A stretch of DNA of 64,000 bases from Ilyonectria destructans (lineage: Eukaryota; Ascomycota; Sordariomycetes; Hypocreales; Nectriaceae): contig JAHEWK010000007.1 of NCBI GenBank assembly GCA_020740775.1, positions 496,001-560,000 of the forward strand. The letters run 5' to 3'. Each line of letters opens with the position of its first letter. Within the stretch, counting starts at the first letter, position 1. The notes under the pieces are model-generated. The model saw nothing but the letters and a program-made list of their open reading frames with translations, did no database searches and was not told the DNA's origin. The position numbers and the translations under genes were made by a program. Of the stretch, positions 45,241 through 54,887 are shown one piece after another.

Positions 45241-48200
45241 TGGAGCAACAGATGGGCCAAGAGCTAGGAGAAGCGGAACTCCCAGTAAGAGCTCTACGTG
45301 CTACAGGAAGCACACGAACGGATTGCTTGGAAATCCAGGTACGAATCAAGGGACGCTGGTACACCGCGCTGGTAGACAGCGGTGCAGAACTCAACTACCT
45401 TCACCCGAGAGTGGTGAACGAGTTGGAGCTACCATGGAGGAACAAATCGAACCCGTACCGAGTGCAGAACCTCGAAGGAACGAGTTTCAGTTACGACAAC
45501 GGACGCATCACCAGGGAGATTGATCACCTCAAAGTTTTTGTGAACGAACGCAACGAAGGTATCTCTTTTGATATCATTCCCTCGGCACAACACGATTTGG
45601 TTCTAGGCTATCCATGGCTGCAACGAGTGAACCCACTGATCAATTGGAGGACTGGCCAAATGACCTTCGACGATGTCGACGATCATTCCTCCTATGAACA
45701 GGATTCAGACGACGACACGAGATCTCAAACTTCGACTGGCAACGGCACCAGCGAAGCAACGCGCGACGACACGACAGATACTTCGCCACCCCGAGGCACC
45801 AGACACAAACACCGCAACGCCCACACACACAAGACACGCCGCACCATCGCACGAGTACGAGCACAATTCACAAAGCTCGACGAAGAACTGAAAGAAATGA
45901 AGAAAGCAAAGGAGGCAGACGACAGACTCAAGAACGTACCCCTTGCTTATCGAATCTACGAGAAGCTGTTTGCCGAAGAAACGGAAACAGGCCTACCACA
46001 GCACGGTCAATGGGACCATGAGATAGTGCTGAAAGACGGGACTACAGCCAAGTTCTACAAAATTTACAACCTCAACGAAGTTCAACTCCATACGTTGAAA
46101 GAATACCTCGAAGACATGTTGAAAAAGGGATTCATCAGGATATCGAAGTCCTCCGCAGGATACCCAGTCATGTTCGTCCCAAAGAAAAACGGAAAACTGC
46201 GATTAGTTGTGGATTACCGACAGCTCAACGACATCACCATCAAGGACCGAACACCATTGCCACTCATCAACGAACTGAAGGATCGACTGCATGGCAAAAA
46301 GTGGTTCACGGCCCTCGACCTCAAAGGAGCTTACAACCTCATCCGCATCAAACCAGGAGACGAATGGAAGACTGCTTTCCGCACGAAATACGGACTTTTC
46401 GAATACCTAGTTATGCCCTTTGGACTCACCAACGCACCGGCGACCTTCCAACGGATGATCACCAATGTGCTACGGGAACACCTCGACGTCTTCGTTGTAT
46501 GTTACCTTGACGACATCCTCATCTTCTCCGACACGGAAGAAGAACACACGGAACACGTCCACGCGGTACTCAAGAAACTACAGGACGCGAACCTCCTCGT
46601 TGAACCGGAGAAGAGCAAGTTCCACACGGACGAAGTGGACTTCCTTGGACACACCATCCGTCCAAATGAGATCCGCATGGATCGCAAGAAAATCGAAGCT
46701 GTCAAAGATTGGCCGAAACCCGAAAACGTCAAGGAAGTACAGAGCTTCCTGGGATTCGCCAACTACTACCGAAAGTTCATTCGCGATTTCGGAAGTATCG
46801 GACACGCCCTCACAGAACTCACGAAGAAAGGAGTGGATTTCAGATGGGACACCAAGGCGCAAAAGGCTTTTAACGACATCAAAAAGGCAATTCTCAGCGA
46901 ACCAGTCTTAGTCATGTTCGACCCCGACAAAGAAGTTGAGCTGGAGACAGACTCCTCTAATTTTGGTCTGGGATCCCAAATAGGACAGAGAGACATCAAC
47001 GGGAAGTTGCACCCAATCGCCTTCTACTCGCACAAACTCCACGGAGCGGAGCTCAACTACCCCATCTACGACAAAGAATTCCTCGCAATAGTCAACTCAT
47101 TCAAAGAATTCCGACACTACCTCTTAGGGAGCAAGCATAAGATCAAGGTCTACACCGACCACAAGAACATCTCACACTTTGCAACCACTCAAGAGCTCAG
47201 TGGCAGGCAACTTCGCTACGCGGAATACCTATCGGAATTTGACTATGTCATCATCCACAAGAAAGGATCGGAAAATGGCAGAGCAGACGCCATCAGCCGA
47301 CGACCCGACTTCGACACCGGCATCACTAAGGAAAACGAACAACTCCTTGAGCTGACCCCGGAAGGACATCTCAAACAGAGATACATCGCCAACATCCACA
47401 AGTACAAGGAAAAATGGCACGACATGAACGAAATGCCCAGCAAGAAATGGCAGACGAAGATCCGCAAGGAACACTCATTCTACGACAACAACGATGAAGT
47501 GTTTCCTAACGAATTCGACTACGACTGTGGGATACCAACGTACCACAAACAAGTATTCATACCTCGGAGACTAGTACCTAGTTTTCTGAAGGACAGAATG
47601 GAATGCTACCAAAGCAAGGGGCTCACAAAAAGCCAAGCCCACGAAAGATTCCATCGCAACTACATGATACCCAAAAACGACGACTACCCACGGACAGCAT
47701 GCCCAGAGTGCAACAAGAAACTCGGAATAGCACACGAAGACCTGCTAGAAACCCCAAACGAAGAATGGCGAAACAAGATACGACGGTACCATCGTCACGA
47801 GAATAACAACGACGCCATCCACCCCCACGAGTATGACTACCAGCATGGAATACCTACCCACGAGAAACGAGCCTTCATACCCCCAGAATGCATGCCTGAA
47901 TTCGGCCAGGAACGCATAAAGGACTACCAGAAACAAGGACTCACACTCAACCAAGCACACACTAGGTTTCATTGGAGATTCATCACCAACCCAGCAGACT
48001 TTGGACGATGCGACATCTGTGAAGAAAGAGAAATGGGACCCCAACAGCCCCCAGAACCGGCGAAGAAAGTACGATTCGTCGATGAGCTCGACAGAAGAAC
48101 GCTCGCAGCGACACACACGGTGGAACCAGACAACCCACTACTAAAAGAAATCCAGGGGTACAACGACGCACTACCTGAGGAAGAACGAACGGAACGATTG

Positions 48201-49529
48201 CAGGTTCCCGAAGAACTGCAACAACAACTAGTACAGGACGTTCATGAACATCCCGTACACGGACACCAGGGTATCAACGGAACCCTTGAGAGGCTCAGGA
48301 CAACATACTCATTCCCCCGAATGAAGAAAGCCGTCTCAGACACCATCAAAGGATGTGATTTGTGCAAAAAGTCAAAATCACCACGACACAAGCCTTATGG
48401 ACAGTTACAACCACTACCAGTAGCACAACGGCCTTGGGAATCCATCACCATGGACCACATCACCAAGCTCCCGCTATCTGAAGACCCGACAACCGGAGTA
48501 CTCTACGACAGCATATTCGTCATCGTGGATAGGCTTACGAAGTTCTCATACTTCCTACCCTACCAAGAGTCTACCGACGCAGAACAACTTTCTTATGTAT
48601 TCTTAAGAAACATCGTCAGCATACACGGATTGCCAATGGAGATTGTCTCCGACAGAGGAACAACATTCGCATCCAAGTTCTGGCAAGGACTGATGGCCCA
48701 AATGGGATTGAACCACAAGCTCACGACAGCTTGGAGACCACAAGTGGATGGACAAACGGAAAGACTCAACCAAATAGTCGAACAGTACCTACGGTGCTAC
48801 GTCAACTATGAGCAAGACAACTGGGTCCAGAAGCTACCTACGGCGCAACTGGCCTACAACACATCCACCTCAGGAACAACGAAGCTCACACCAGCTTACG
48901 CCAACTTCGGATTCACCCCCGACGCCTACAGATCATCACGAGAAGGACCCTTGAACGCTAAGGCAATCCTCAACACCGACCAGCTACGACAGCTACACGA
49001 AGAAATGAAGACGGAACTGGAGTTCGTCAGAAAACAAATGAAAAAATATTACGACAGGAAAAGATTGAAAGGACCAATCTTCCAGAGAGGAGACATGGTT
49101 TACCTCGCAACAAAAAACATCAAGACAAAAAGGCCGAACAACAAATTGGACTTCAAATTCATCGGACCTTACAAAATTTTGGAAAAAATCTCAGAAAACA
49201 ACTACAAACTGGACTTACCACCAAAGGTCAAGCTCCATCCAATCGTTCACATTTCATTACTCGAATCAGCAGCAGACACCATTCACGTCAAAACATGGGA
49301 CAACAATCAAGAAACGGAAGTCGAGAATGACCAGGAATTCACGGTCAAAACAATCCTCGACATGAAAAGAGAAAACAACAAAACGAAATATCTTGTGAGA
49401 TGGGAAGACTGCGACCCCTCAGAAGATACATGGGAACCCTACGAACACCTCACGCATTGTCAAGCCAAACTAAAGGACTTCCTCAAACGAAGAAGTACCC
49501 CAGGAAATATGCATTGGGACAGATTCTAG
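45240..49529 (+). CDS. pol: Gypsy-A copy 2 pol polyprotein
   Basis: 1429 aa: protease (D46), RT (YLDD 422-425), RNase H (TDSS, DKEF, TDHKN and NGRADA blocks), duplicated Cys module (repeat 1 about 727-825 ending in CPEC; repeat 2 about 836-930 ending in CDIC), integrase HHCC (HPVHGH...CDLC) and DDE core, GPY-like region (IGPYKI), chromodomain at the C-terminus. All catalytic residues I can check are present, so the protein should be active. It lies in the -1 frame relative to gag, with one nucleotide of overlap. Tail to tail with the antisense gene. Confidence 0.95.
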   Translation: MEQQMGQELGEAELPVRALRATGSTRTDCLEIQVRIKGRWYTALVDSGAELNYLHPRVVNELELPWRNKSNPYRVQNLEGTSFSYDNGRITREIDHLKVFVNERNEGISFDIIPSAQHDLVLGYPWLQRVNPLINWRTGQMTFDDVDDHSSYEQDSDDDTRSQTSTGNGTSEATRDDTTDTSPPRGTRHKHRNAHTHKTRRTIARVRAQFTKLDEELKEMKKAKEADDRLKNVPLAYRIYEKLFAEETETGLPQHGQWDHEIVLKDGTTAKFYKIYNLNEVQLHTLKEYLEDMLKKGFIRISKSSAGYPVMFVPKKNGKLRLVVDYRQLNDITIKDRTPLPLINELKDRLHGKKWFTALDLKGAYNLIRIKPGDEWKTAFRTKYGLFEYLVMPFGLTNAPATFQRMITNVLREHLDVFVVCYLDDILIFSDTEEEHTEHVHAVLKKLQDANLLVEPEKSKFHTDEVDFLGHTIRPNEIRMDRKKIEAVKDWPKPENVKEVQSFLGFANYYRKFIRDFGSIGHALTELTKKGVDFRWDTKAQKAFNDIKKAILSEPVLVMFDPDKEVELETDSSNFGLGSQIGQRDINGKLHPIAFYSHKLHGAELNYPIYDKEFLAIVNSFKEFRHYLLGSKHKIKVYTDHKNISHFATTQELSGRQLRYAEYLSEFDYVIIHKKGSENGRADAISRRPDFDTGITKENEQLLELTPEGHLKQRYIANIHKYKEKWHDMNEMPSKKWQTKIRKEHSFYDNNDEVFPNEFDYDCGIPTYHKQVFIPRRLVPSFLKDRMECYQSKGLTKSQAHERFHRNYMIPKNDDYPRTACPECNKKLGIAHEDLLETPNEEWRNKIRRYHRHENNNDAIHPHEYDYQHGIPTHEKRAFIPPECMPEFGQERIKDYQKQGLTLNQAHTRFHWRFITNPADFGRCDICEEREMGPQQPPEPAKKVRFVDELDRRTLAATHTVEPDNPLLKEIQGYNDALPEEERTERLQVPEELQQQLVQDVHEHPVHGHQGINGTLERLRTTYSFPRMKKAVSDTIKGCDLCKKSKSPRHKPYGQLQPLPVAQRPWESITMDHITKLPLSEDPTTGVLYDSIFVIVDRLTKFSYFLPYQESTDAEQLSYVFLRNIVSIHGLPMEIVSDRGTTFASKFWQGLMAQMGLNHKLTTAWRPQVDGQTERLNQIVEQYLRCYVNYEQDNWVQKLPTAQLAYNTSTSGTTKLTPAYANFGFTPDAYRSSREGPLNAKAILNTDQLRQLHEEMKTELEFVRKQMKKYYDRKRLKGPIFQRGDMVYLATKNIKTKRPNNKLDFKFIGPYKILEKISENNYKLDLPPKVKLHPIVHISLLESAADTIHVKTWDNNQETEVENDQEFTVKTILDMKRENNKTKYLVRWEDCDPSEDTWEPYEHLTHCQAKLKDFLKRRSTPGNMHWDRF

Positions 49530-49533
49530 GACC

Positions 49534-50127
49534 TCAACCATGCGCAACGCCTTCCGAAGAACCTTCACCAATAACGCCAGACGAGAAGTCAAACGAAGAA
49601 CCTACGGCGTTCCAGTCAATAAGGTCCGTCACCAGGACGGACTGCGCAGAAACCACCGCCTCCGACTCTAACCGTTCGGTCTCGTCCAACTCGTCCATGG
49701 ACGCGAGACCACGATTTAACATCTGAGTACCCTTCTCGACCAACTGTCGCTTCTGGCGACGAAGTCGCATCAAACGAGAAAGACGCTCGTTCAGTTGTTG
49801 TTGTAGCTGGATCAGTTCCTCCTCGGTAGCCTCCTCGGCAGCTTCCAGACGCTGTTTTTCGAGCGCCAGACGATCCGCTACACCACAAATCAGAACGAAC
49901 AAAACCCCAGGACAACTCGGAACAGCCTCACCTGCCACCAGGGAGATGCCCTGACCGTCGCAAGGGCGACCACGACGCGTGCACTCGGCACACTTCGAGT
50001 GGCCCTCCTTCATTACGCACTTCAAGTTCCGCGGCGAACAGTAGGAACAAGGCATGACGACGAAACCCGTAGTAGCAATCAAGACTGCCTGCGCTTTTCG
50101 GTTTCTCGTGGATTTAGCTGTAGACAT
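49534..50127 (-). CDS. Antisense Zn2Cys6-like coiled-coil protein of Gypsy-A copy 2
   Basis: Mirror of the copy 1 gene: complement(join(49534..49877, 49932..50127)), 179 aa, 54-bp intron, identical protein. The one coding-region-proximal difference between copies (C50,207) lies upstream of the chosen start. Transcription would have to start in or near the 3' LTR on the opposite strand to gag-pol. The six-Cys module plus coiled coil suggests a dimeric DNA- or RNA-binding protein; whether it regulates the element or the host is unknown. Confidence 0.75.
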   Translation of the reverse strand: MSTAKSTRNRKAQAVLIATTGFVVMPCSYCSPRNLKCVMKEGHSKCAECTRRGRPCDGQGISLVAGEAVPSCPGVLFVLICGVADRLALEKQRLEAAEEATEEELIQLQQQLNERLSRLMRLRRQKRQLVEKGTQMLNRGLASMDELDETERLESEAVVSAQSVLVTDLIDWNAVGSSFDFSSGVIGEGSSEGVAHG

Positions 50128-50224
50128 GTCGTCAGCAAACCATGAGGGGAATACAGGACTAAGTGCGAACGCACGAAGGAAATTTGAAACAGGCCTGGTA
50201 GCTGGCCTTGGGGACAAGGACCAA

Positions 50225-50240
50225 CGGAGGGGAGACATCG
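50225..50240 (+). promoter_or_regulatory. Polypurine tract, copy 2
   Basis: A purine-rich run (cggaggggagacatcg) immediately precedes the 3' LTR at 50,241, the usual plus-strand primer position. Confidence 0.65.
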
Positions 50241-50682
50241 TGTTACGACCCGTGCCGCGTAGACGCCTGGCGTCACGTGCACCCCACAAATTTCCCCCAA
50301 TCAAATACACCTCACTGCGGCTCACGCCGTACTAAAGGACTCACCCGTGAGCCTCTACGGCTCACGCGTGAGCCTCTCCGGCTCACCTGCGATTCCAAGG
50401 CTCACCGCCGTGAGCCTCACCTATCATTCTAGTATATAGACACACGTTCATTAGCACTTTCCTAGACTCTTAGCTACCTCAGCTATCAATACAACTTGGT
50501 TACCTCAATCACCTTGACTCGCTACGCATCACTGTGCTTGACTATTACCAGACGTAACATTTACCCAGTAAGTGACGCCCTAACCGATCTGCTAACATAA
50601 ACCTACGGTTTATCCACCAGCAACCCGTCTCTCGCCTACCCTATACCACGTATACGGCAGTCCAGAGAACACGACCGTTACA
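50241..50682 (+). repeat. 3' LTR of Gypsy-A copy 2
   Basis: 442 bp; differs from the 5' LTR at 50,533 (T versus G at 42,520). It shares this base with the 5' LTR of copy 1. Confidence 0.95.
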
Positions 50683-53064
50683 CCAGGTTTACTATTATTT
50701 TTACTGCCTAAAGGGGAATAGTACTAATTTTTAGCGACAAAATTTATTCTTATCCTCGTTCTCGTCGCGAGCCGATCAGGGCCTAAGGCGCAGTAGTAAG
50801 GCTTCTAGTGTTAATGGGACTACAATAAGGGACTCAAGCGATATTCTCTAATAATGAAATAGGCTGTGATCATCGATGGACTATAATAATGAATTCTGAG
50901 GTTGGATGGGAAATTCACGATTACAGGCCGATACCATCTGGGAGCCGAAATAAACTTAACTTTAGGGTTAAAGATGGTCGTAGATTTGCTCCCTTAGGCG
51001 CTGAAAGCCCTGTCTAGCTCCGTAGAAGGAGGATTTCTGAAACCCAGCTCTATGATCAACAGGGGCTTAATTGGTTGCTCATGTTGCTATGGTGAAACAG
51101 GAGAATCCTTGCGTGCTTGACTGATTGATCAATGGCACAGAGGAGCTACGACCAGTATGACGCCAAGCGTTTGCGGAGATGCGGAGTGAAACCAAGGAAA
51201 CTCCTCTTCCGCTCAGCGTCCGGTTTTGTCCTGAACCTCAAGGGCGCGCACGGAGCCTAAGGTTTCATAATGGCTCCCATCTTTGGTTACCTTCTGTTTC
51301 GGAGGCCTCAATTAAGCGCGAGAGATTGGGCCGGTATCGCATTCAGGGGTCATCTTCAAACATCGGGACGTACCCTTCCGAGCTAGGATCTTCGGGATCT
51401 ACATCTCCCGGCCAGAACCTCAAAACCGACTTCTCCAGACCAGCCGTCGTCATCTTCCTCTATAAGACTAACCCTTAGGCCATCAATGGAAAGAGGTGAA
51501 ATCAAGAGCCTTGAAGATCAGACCGCGCTCATTACGTCTGACGGTTTTTGATAATATTTTAAGATCACAGCCTACTCGGCTACTCGGGCAGAGACTTTCG
51601 GCCGAAATGGACAGGGTTATTGAAACGTCCGCATAGCTAGAGATCCCCCCGTTTGATCTTCAACAGCCCAATGATGTTTCATCCCTGCTTTCATCAACCG
51701 GGGTTTGGAAAATCTGGTCAGAGTATAGGGTAGGAAGGAGTAAATTCATGTCGGCTGGCAAAAGTTGAACGCTCCACTCGAAAGCTCGGGTATTGTCGAA
51801 TATCACTGTTTAACAATTCACGCACATCTGCAACTTAATTGCACACTATTTTGACCTGTATGACATCTAATATTGGTGTAATCAAGGTGGTCTAGTCTAA
51901 ATTTCCATTCCCTTCTGCGTCACTCGCTAGCTGCGTGTAAAGAGCGGCGATAGACTTGGCTCAAAGCTAACGTCATGCTTAACTGCAGGCGCCCAGCCTC
52001 CATATCGACAAATCGCCTTGGCCATTGGAAACGAATAGCTTATTTTTGAATAGGCTCTAGCCGAGATGTGGATTGTTTGCTTAAATTAGCTGCAGTGAGC
52101 ATCTTGTGAGCATCACTCGGCATCACGCGACCACCTACTATAATTAGACAGAATCGATATCTCCAGGTTGCGCACTGCTGCTGCTAAGTGTTTTAAGCTT
52201 TTAAAGTTGACTGTTTTATCTTTCTCGCGTGGATTTTTCTTGCAGGGGGTCTCGGAGAATACGCGTAGACAGAGTGGTAGTGGTGACTACAGTGTGAGAC
52301 GAACCCCTGTTTCACCACTTCATCCCTTCCCCCGCCACCTGGTGATCCCGTCTGGTGTTTGGCAGTTGTTCTGGAACTGAGAATGACGAGGCCTATCGTT
52401 GAAATTTTGGTCGAATTGAAGAAATTTACGTGTTTGTTGTGATGGTTCTTTATTTTCTGGCACTTGTGTCTGTAGATGGGGTATTTTCTGTGGGCCGAGG
52501 AGGCCATGCCGGATCTCATTTAAGCTCGTGGGCACGACTCTTGGCCAGTTATCTCGACCAATTGCTATGAGACGTCAAGAACTAATAATAAAGACATTCT
52601 TGGCGTGTTGGGTTACGTTTGTGTCAAAATCGATGCTCATTCTGGGCATTGGGACTATTTTTGGTGGAGCCAAGCAATACGCCGTTTTGGAAGTCTTGGC
52701 TCTCTACCAACATTGCTCAGTGACGGCCTTGGCGATAGTTTCACTGAGTTTCCAGGGCGTGTAACGTCCCTGGGGACTGTCACAGCCAACACAGCGATGC
52801 GCCCAAGGCCCATTATTCTTAGCGATCTTAAACATTGGCACGGAGTACTACGACAATGTCTATAAAGCCTTTTTGACTTCCGGTGAAAACGTTTCTTCCT
52901 TCCTCTTCATCCACTTCAAGCACAATATTCACTTTGCATTTCAACCCATTTCTTCTCTTCTCTACTCTTCGCAGGTTCGAAGATTGTTTATTTCCGGTTA
53001 TTTTTAACCCCTTCGTCCTCTTCAACTTCCCAACACCTTATCCGTCGCAAGCCCTTCTCTCAAA
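50683..53064. other. Gene-poor interval at the edge of the repeat block
   Basis: Base composition returns to normal within a few tens of bases. Only short open frames (60-100 codons) without recognisable motifs, conserved codon pattern or introns are present. I see no RNA gene or repeat. The last 200 bp hold the promoter and leader of the 53,065 gene. Confidence 0.6.
52861..52867 (+). promoter_or_regulatory. TATA box of the secreted-protein gene
   Basis: TATAAAG about 200 bp before the ATG, followed by a CT-rich leader (about 52,890-52,975) of the kind common in highly expressed fungal genes. Confidence 0.4.
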
Positions 53065-54181
53065 ATGCGTTTCACTCAAGCCGCCGCCCTCGGGCTCTCG
53101 CTGATTTTCGCCACTGCTACCGCCGCCCCCACTCACCAACACTCTGCTCGCATGGCCATCAAAGTCAGAAATGAAACTGAGACCCCGGCTGGCGAGGAGG
53201 CTGGTGAGGCTGAAGGCGAAGAGGGCAATGAGGTTGAGACCGAGGGAGCTTTCGGGACTGCTGTTGCCCTGACCGGAGGCGATATCAAGCAGGATGTGCT
53301 TTTCCCTCCAGGAGTAAGCTTCAGGCGATTCACCTGAAATATTAACATTGCTGACAATTGCCTAGACAAATGGAGTCTTGGAGGTTGAGTTCCAGAACGC
53401 CGAAGGGAGAACGCTCACAGTCACTGAAAACACGGCTCCGGCCCCTCCCCCAGATGGCTTTGTCGCCGCCGAGGCCGTCTCTTACAAGATCGACCTCGCT
53501 GAAGGCGCCGATAACCTCACGCTATCGAAGGTGGACTACATTCTCAACGCAGGAAGTAAGTACCCCTCAATTTGTCTGCTAGAAACATTGTATAGGGCGA
53601 ATACTAATCTCCATGATTTAGGCACTCTCGACATTAGCCAAGGCAAGATTGGCCGATTGTGCACTGAGGCTGGTGCCTTCTTGATCGATTCTGCAGTTGG
53701 CGAATTGGAGTTCGAAGCAGAGGAGAATGAGCTCACTTTGTCAGTCGCCAACATGAACGGAGAATGGGCTATCTTCTTGCCCGCTGAAGCCGGTGCAGCT
53801 GATCCTGCGGCTGGGGAAGAGGCCGCAGCAACTGAGACTCCTGCAGCTGGGGAAGAGGCCGCAGCAACTGAGACTCCTGCAGCTGGGGAAGAGGCCGCAG
53901 CAACTGAGACTCCTGCAGCTGGGGAAGAGGCCGCAGCAACTGAGACTCCTGCAGCTGGGGAAGAGGCCGCAGCAACTGAGACTCCTGCGGCTACGGCTAC
54001 CCCTGCCGCTGGAGAAGAAGCTGTTGTGGAGCCTCCTGCGGCTACAGCTACCCCTGCCGCTGGTGAAGGGGCTGAAGAGACCCCTGCCGCTGACGAGGGA
54101 GCCGAAGATACGGAGTCTACGCCCGAGTCCAGGCTCATCGATGCTATCACAGAGCTACTTAGCGGAAACCAGGCCGCCTAA
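53065..54181 (+). CDS. Secreted Ala/Glu/Pro-rich protein with tandem repeats
   Basis: Model: join(53065..53313, 53366..53555, 53622..54181), 332 aa. Introns of 52 bp (GTAAGC, branch CTGAC, TAG) and 66 bp (GTAAGT...TAG) join exons in frame. Residues 1-21 are a signal peptide (MRFTQAA..., cleavage near ATAAP). An acidic linker is followed by a folded-looking region (about 75-235) with one Cys, then five perfect 12-residue repeats PAAGEEAAATET, degenerate copies, and a C-terminal helix. There is no GPI signal, as the C-terminus is not hydrophobic. Probably extracellular or cell-wall associated. I do not recognise the family. The start is supported by the signal peptide and the upstream TATA. Confidence 0.75.
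53804..53983 (+). repeat. Coding minisatellite, five 36-bp units
   Basis: Five tandem 36-bp units (53,804, 53,840, 53,876, 53,912, 53,948), nearly identical at the DNA level (the first has gcg where the others have gca), encoding the 12-residue repeat. Degenerate related units follow to about 54,090. Confidence 0.9.
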
Positions 54182-54887
54182 CTCAGAGGTAGTTGGCTTG
54201 GAAGAGGAGAAGGGTAAGGGGAGTGTTTGGTCTTTGAAGCTGTCGGTGCATTTCAACTACGGCGGTGGTGAGCAGCGTTCCCCAAAAAAAATAGGGCTGG
54301 CGGTTGTCAAGTGCAGAAGTAGAAGTACGACTGCTGTGATTCGAGTGAGAGCCTGTTGCCCCTACCAGTCACGATGTGGGTGGGGTTGTATCTAGATACT
54401 TCGTGCTCAATGTCAATAAATAGAAACCTCAGCCTGGAGAAATAGCAGTCTGGCCTTTTTGTTACATTTTCTTTACGATTTAAATTAAAAATTGGTTCCC
54501 ATCCACTTTGCTTATCTACACGGGGATAGACGATTTGGGTGGCGTCGGCAAATTTAACCCAATTCAGTCGTGTTAAGGTGCAGATTCATCGCGCTGTTTG
54601 ACATGCCAGACTAACCCTTGGAAGCTTTAGCGCCGGATTATGCCCATTGCCGTGCTAAGGTGAAATCAGATCGGTTATCAGTGCCCATTTCAAAAGAATG
54701 TTTGTCGGCTTTAGTGGAGGCTATCTGATCCTCTTCTACGCTCTCGATATAGTCTTGAAACATATTTGTACATATTTGTAGAGAAAATGATGCAAAAGAG
54801 TTCCTATGAAATACCTTGCAACACATCCACTCACTCATCTGTTCAATTCTACCATACCTAAACTTCGGCCCAATTTGTCACGCCACC
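54182..54887. other. Intergenic: 3' region of the secreted-protein gene and MFS promoter
   Basis: AATAAA at 54,415-54,420 is a plausible polyadenylation signal for the upstream gene. No other gene is visible. An open frame from 54,816 runs into the MFS start, but the Kozak-like ccaccATGg at 54,888 is the better initiator. Confidence 0.5.

Larger units (their letters stand above)
42228..50682 (+). mobile_element. Gypsy-A copy 2: intact Ty3/Gypsy chromovirus (8455 bp)
   Basis: Full-length plus-strand element with 442-bp LTRs, open gag and pol, antisense gene, primer site and polypurine tract. Nearly identical to copy 1 in inverted orientation (position p corresponds to 58,585 minus p). The left flank is cttgc and the right flank ccagg, not matching each other but complementary to the flanks of copy 1. 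It forms the border between the AT-rich block and the gene-bearing segment. Confidence 0.95.

Noticed and set aside
51179..51478. 99-codon frame (and 52,168-52,865 frames) in the gene-poor interval
   Set aside because: No motif, intron or promoter support; open-frame length is near chance for this composition.
53536..54150. 204-codon minus-strand frame over the secreted-protein gene
   Set aside because: It is the reverse reading of the 36-bp repeats; it has no start context, and the plus strand has a signal peptide and introns.
54816..54887. Upstream in-frame ATG for the MFS protein
   Set aside because: It adds a hydrophobic leader unlike the family; ATG at 54,888 has a ccaccATGg context and gives the normal cytoplasmic N-terminus.
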